A stretch of 64,000 nucleotides of DNA, taken from the NCBI GenBank assembly GCA_036384915.1, contig DASVLJ010000019.1:97123-161122 (forward strand), in the 5' to 3' direction. This DNA is from PKWO01 sp036384915 (lineage in GTDB: Bacteria > Pseudomonadota > Gammaproteobacteria > Burkholderiales > Burkholderiaceae_D). Position numbers and translations under genes: made by a program. Numbering within the stretch: the stretch's first letter is position 1; each line of letters starts with the position of its first letter. The notes under the pieces were generated by a model. That model searched no databases. It had not been told where the DNA came from and saw only the letters and a program-made list of their open reading frames with translations. Below, one piece after another: positions 60,929 to 64,000 of the stretch.

Positions 60929-63004
60929 ATGCGAATCGCCTCGCACCGATGTGTAGTCAACTTGTGCGCGGGCTTCTCGCTTGCCGCGCTGGCGTTCGCC
61001 TGCGTCTCGGCGGCCGAAGTCGAACCCACACCGGTGCAGGCCCGGATCATGCTGCTGCAGGACATGGCCGAAACGCAGCAGGCCGAATCGCTCAGACAAC
61101 TGGTGGAACTGTTGCATCATCTCCCTGCCGACGCCCGGGAAGACGACAAGCGTGAAGCCCTTTCCGCAGTGATCGATCTCTATATCCAGCAGGGCCAGCA
61201 AGAGCAGGCGGCGAAGCTCAATGCCGAACTCGAAGCGCTGGGCAAACAAGCGCATGACGAACATGCCATTGCGGAAGCGCTGGATATCCGCGCCGACATG
61301 CTGCAGGATCAGGGCAAGAACGAAGAGGCGGCCGCCGCCATCGACAAGGCCATCGCCATTGCCGAACGCCTGAAAAACAGGAAGCTCAGCAGCCGCGTCT
61401 ACGGTACGGCATCCGTCATCTACGGCGCCATGGGCAAATTCCAGAAAGCGCTCGAATTCCAGCTGGTTGCCATGGATGCGCTTGAAGAAGGCAACAGGCA
61501 TGCGGAGCTGCGCCGCATCTCGGCGATGAACAATATCGGCACGCTCTATGCCAGCCTGAAAAATCCCAAGGCTGCGCTCGAGTATTACACCAAGGCGGCC
61601 AAGCTGGCGCGCGGCCTCGACGCCGAGGGCACCCTGGCGACGTTGGCCGTCAACCGCGGCAACGCCTATTCCGACATGGGGAACGAGGACGAAGCGGCAA
61701 AGGCCTACACGGAAGCGCTGGAACTGGCGCGCAAGGTGTCCGATCCGCGCACCGAAGCCACCGCGCTGAACAACCTGGCCGACTACAATCTGTCCAAGGC
61801 GCGCTATGCCGATTGCGTGCATTATGCGCAAGACACGATTGCCCTGTCGCAAAAAGTCGGCGACGCCGCTCTCAACGCCACCGCCTACGTCAACCTGGGC
61901 CTGTGCCGCATCAACTTGGGCGCCCTGCAGCAGGGCGGGGCCGACGTCAAGCGCGGCATGGATTTTTTCCGCAAGTCGAAGTCCCTGCCCCAGGTGGAGC
62001 TGGTACTGGAGCAATTAACAGACGCCTATGAACACGCGGGGCAATACCAGGAAGCGCTCAAAGCCTTGCGCGAGCAGCGCGCGCTGTCCGAGCAATTGTT
62101 CCGCGCCGACCGCGACCGCGACATGGCCGAATTGCAGGCCAAGTTCGATGCCGTGCAGCGCGAAAAGCAGATCGAAAGCCTGCAGGAAAAAAACGCCTTG
62201 CAAGGCGCGGAATTGAGTAACAAGAATCTGCAGCGCGTGATCTTTTTCCTCGCCGCGCTGGTGGCTTTGGCCATGGCCGGTTTCGTCGCCCTGCTCTACC
62301 GCAAGGTGCGCAAGAGCAACCGAGAACTCTACGAAACCAATCTCAAGCTGGAACAGCAATCGACACGCGACCCCCTGACCGGCTTGTTGAACCGCCGCGC
62401 GTTCCAGGACATGATGCGCCAGCGTGCGCAAACGCCGGAACGGCGTGCCGTCGATGCCGGCCTTCCCCCGCACGCCCTGGTGCTGCTCGACATCGATCAT
62501 TTCAAGCTGATCAACGACACTTATGGCCACGCCTGCGGCGACCAGGTCTTGATCGAACTGGGCAAACGCCTGTCGCAGATCATGCGCGAAGACGACATGC
62601 TGATGCGCTGGGGCGGGGAAGAATTCCTGATCTACCTCAACCACATCCCGGGCGAGCACCTCGCCCCCATCGTGGAACGTGTGCTTACCGCGGTCGGCAC
62701 GGAGACGATAGACACCGGCGAGCACCGCATCGCCGCCACTACCTCGGCCGGCTACATCTCGCTGCCGCTTTCCAGGAGCGAGCGCGGCGTTGAAATGAAC
62801 TGGGAAAAAGCCCTGCATCTTGCCGATACCGCCCTCTACCTGGCCAAGACGCGCGGACGCAACCAGGCAGTGGGCGTGAAGCTCTCGGATATCAGCGTCG
62901 ACGAGTTCGCTCGCCTGATGCAGGGTGACCTGGAAGACGCGGTAAAATCCGGCCTCGTCGAACTCGAAGCCATGTCCGGGCCTGGCGCCGAGCAAAAACA
63001 TTAG
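60929..63004 (+). CDS. TPR-GGDEF diguanylate cyclase
   Basis: A 691-residue membrane protein: signal peptide (about 1-28), periplasmic TPR repeats (about 70-410, e.g. NNIGTLYASLKNPKAALEYY and ALNNLADYNLSKARYADCV), a coiled coil, one membrane helix (about 435-455) and a cytoplasmic GGDEF domain (about 490-650). The active loop is intact (RWGGEEFLIYL) and the substrate motif is DIDHFKLINDTYGH. There is no RxxD inhibitory site at the usual place before it. It should make c-di-GMP in response to a periplasmic partner held by the TPRs. Confidence 0.9.
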   Translation: MRIASHRCVVNLCAGFSLAALAFACVSAAEVEPTPVQARIMLLQDMAETQQAESLRQLVELLHHLPADAREDDKREALSAVIDLYIQQGQQEQAAKLNAELEALGKQAHDEHAIAEALDIRADMLQDQGKNEEAAAAIDKAIAIAERLKNRKLSSRVYGTASVIYGAMGKFQKALEFQLVAMDALEEGNRHAELRRISAMNNIGTLYASLKNPKAALEYYTKAAKLARGLDAEGTLATLAVNRGNAYSDMGNEDEAAKAYTEALELARKVSDPRTEATALNNLADYNLSKARYADCVHYAQDTIALSQKVGDAALNATAYVNLGLCRINLGALQQGGADVKRGMDFFRKSKSLPQVELVLEQLTDAYEHAGQYQEALKALREQRALSEQLFRADRDRDMAELQAKFDAVQREKQIESLQEKNALQGAELSNKNLQRVIFFLAALVALAMAGFVALLYRKVRKSNRELYETNLKLEQQSTRDPLTGLLNRRAFQDMMRQRAQTPERRAVDAGLPPHALVLLDIDHFKLINDTYGHACGDQVLIELGKRLSQIMREDDMLMRWGGEEFLIYLNHIPGEHLAPIVERVLTAVGTETIDTGEHRIAATTSAGYISLPLSRSERGVEMNWEKALHLADTALYLAKTRGRNQAVGVKLSDISVDEFARLMQGDLEDAVKSGLVELEAMSGPGAEQKH

Positions 63005-63061
63005 CAGCAACGGCATTTCCTCGGCCGTCATCAAACGGGGACTCAAGCATGGAGGTCTATC

Positions 63062-63297
63062 ATGAAAGAGAATAAATTCGAAAACAAACTCGCCCAACAG
63101 GTGCAGATTCGATGCAATGCGCGAGGTAACGAGTAAGCGCCGCAAAGGTTTCCCATCCGAGACACAGGTCGGCAAAGGTTTGCGCGTCGTCCACGGTGAC
63201 AAGGAACTCCTGGAAAAACTTGGCCGCAACGATCCCTGCCCATGCGGTTCGCGGAGGTTGTTTTAAATCCTGCTGTATGAAATCGGGGTGCTTTTGA
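63062..63297 (+). pseudogene. SEC-C motif protein gene with two apparent +1 frameshifts
   Basis: A GGAGG site precedes ATG and MKENKFENKLAQQVQIRC. That frame stops at TAA, but a +1 frame carries on as KGLRVVHGDKELLEKLGRND and PCPCGS, a clear SEC-C zinc motif, and then stops; a second +1 shift near 63250-63253 continues as GGCFKSCCMKSGCF and ends at 63297. Joined, they give one plausible small protein with the C-x-C...CC zinc ligands. The 49-codon middle frame (63117-63266) is intact alone, but lacks the last cysteines. Likely a decayed gene, or sequencing errors. Confidence 0.6.
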
Positions 63298-63335
63298 CGG
63301 CGCAAACCGCCATCACTATCACCGTTGATACCGCC

Positions 63336-63365
63336 AAACCGCCGCACCGTTCGTGCGGCGGTTTT
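63336..63365 (+). terminator. Intrinsic terminator before ybaK
   Basis: Eleven-base stem (63337-63347 with 63353-63363) and a five-base loop, closed by a T run (TTTT). It would end transcription of the SEC-C region and the TPR-GGDEF gene. Confidence 0.8.
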
Positions 63366-63412
63366 GTATGTGCTTCAGGTATCATTAGGCGAACCGAACA
63401 ACGCCCGACACC

Positions 63413-63868
63413 ATGAGCCTGCAATCCGTACGCGAATTCTTCGCTTCCCGCAACCTGGACATTCCCATCATCGAACTCGGTGTCAGCACGGCGACAGTAG
63501 CACTGGCAGCCGAAGCGCACGGTGTCGAACCCGGGCGCATTGCCAAGACGCTGGCCTTCCGCTTGCGCGACGGCGATGCCGTGATGCTGGTCGCAAGCGG
63601 CGACGCGCGCATCGACAACAAGAAATTCAAGGACCGTTTCGGCAAGGGCAAGATGCTGCCGCCGGAGGAGGTGATGGAATTGACCGGACATCCGGTCGGC
63701 GGCGTTTGCCCGTTCGGCCTGGCGCGGCCCCTGCCGGTCTACCTCGACCAATCGCTGCAAAAGTACGAGGAAGTGCTGCCGGCTGCCGGTGCCACGCACA
63801 CGGCGGTCAGGATCAGCCCCGCACGGATGGCGGAAATCACCGGCGGCACCTGGGTCGACGTGTGCTAG
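63413..63868 (+). CDS. ybaK: YbaK/EbsC family aminoacyl-tRNA deacylase
   Basis: A 151-residue protein of the YbaK/ProX editing family. The catalytic lysine region AKTLAFRLRDGDAV and the GHPVGGVCPFGL loop (with the conserved GxxxP turn) are present. YbaK removes mischarged Cys from tRNA(Pro); other members act on Ala or other residues. Length is normal. Preceded by the terminator at 63336, so it has its own promoter. Confidence 0.9.
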   Translation: MSLQSVREFFASRNLDIPIIELGVSTATVALAAEAHGVEPGRIAKTLAFRLRDGDAVMLVASGDARIDNKKFKDRFGKGKMLPPEEVMELTGHPVGGVCPFGLARPLPVYLDQSLQKYEEVLPAAGATHTAVRISPARMAEITGGTWVDVC

Positions 63869-63897
63869 GAGTCTGCGCGGCAGAACGAGTCGAAGCG

Positions 63898-64000
63898 AAA
63901 TGGGTGGGAAAAGAGCCCAATTTGGCCTCGCTTTTGAGGACTGTAGCCGTAGCTACAGCCGGAAAAACGGGGGCAAAGTGGGACTTTTCTCCATCCATTG
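63898..64000. repeat. Palindromic element at the window edge
   Basis: The left end (AAATGGGTGGGAAAAG...) and the right end read as imperfect inverted copies of about 30 bases. Between them lie small stems CCTC/GAGG, a perfect CTGTAGC-CGTA-GCTACAG (63941-63958) and CCG/CGG. No gene is present. It looks like a REP- or MITE-like element whose right limit may lie outside the window. Confidence 0.55.

Noticed and set aside
1..64000. tRNA, rRNA, CRISPR arrays, insertion sequences, phage genes and biosynthetic clusters
   Set aside because: No tRNA T-arm consensus, repeat-spacer series, transposase, integrase or phage structural protein was recognised by eye. A dedicated search could still find a small tRNA.

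Overview
The window is chromosomal DNA of a GC-rich Gram-negative bacterium, most likely a betaproteobacterium of the Burkholderiales and probably of the Oxalobacteraceae. The basis is the protein character (CheZ, YceI, TonB, NnrU, many c-di-GMP enzymes, DUF4214 lipoprotein), the outer-membrane and Tat signals, and tightly packed operons with ATGA overlaps. This is inference from gene content, not a phylogeny. No rRNA, tRNA, CRISPR array, insertion sequence or prophage was seen, so it looks like ordinary core/accessory chromosome.

Layout. 0.1-5.1 kb: DUF72 protein, then a four-gene operon (ABC ATPase, FtsX-type permease, LolA-like carrier, outer-membrane barrel). 5.3-9 kb: XRE-cupin regulator with a two-domain acetyltransferase, isochorismatase-like hydrolase, small secreted protein, autoregulated TetR gene. 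9-13 kb: orphan cheZ, azlCD, a P450/hydrolase pair. 13-17 kb: thioredoxin-TPR-like secreted protein, a sulfotransferase coupled to an Asp/Asn hydroxylase, a lipoprotein. 17.2-17.5 kb: two tandem small-RNA-like units, with a possible relative at 24.1 kb. 18-25.7 kb: Tat-exported flavin amine oxidase with cytochrome c, a diguanylate cyclase, acetyltransferases, an SGNH esterase. 25.8-33.4 kb: DctA with a large insertion, an MFS exporter, a sedolisin peptidase, a metallophosphoesterase, a truncated yceI. 33.5-36.8 kb: a CHASE-PAS-GGDEF-EAL-REC protein.

36.8-41 kb holds the most coherent metabolic unit: an OxlT-like transporter divergent from a ketopantoate-reductase-like enzyme and an oxalyl-CoA-synthetase-like ligase. 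Together they could import oxalate, activate it and reduce it to glyoxylate. 41-49.7 kb: PhnD-like binding protein, lone receiver protein, PRMT-like methyltransferase, TonB-like protein, a binding-protein/permease fusion, HD-GYP phosphodiesterase, isoaspartyl peptidase. 49.8-52.6 kb: copper/silver-type P-type ATPase with its MerR-family regulator and an upstream MerR-type promoter. 52.6-60.7 kb: NnrU, LytTR regulator divergent from an acyltransferase, a binding protein whose ribosome site lies in a perfect 12-bp inverted repeat, a DUF4214/beta-propeller lipoprotein, a PARG-like hydrolase, DUF3617. 60.9-64 kb: TPR-GGDEF cyclase, a frameshifted SEC-C gene, ybaK and a palindromic element at the edge.

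Themes: four c-di-GMP turnover proteins in 64 kb, several envelope transport systems, and self-controlled regulators whose operators can be read directly from the DNA.
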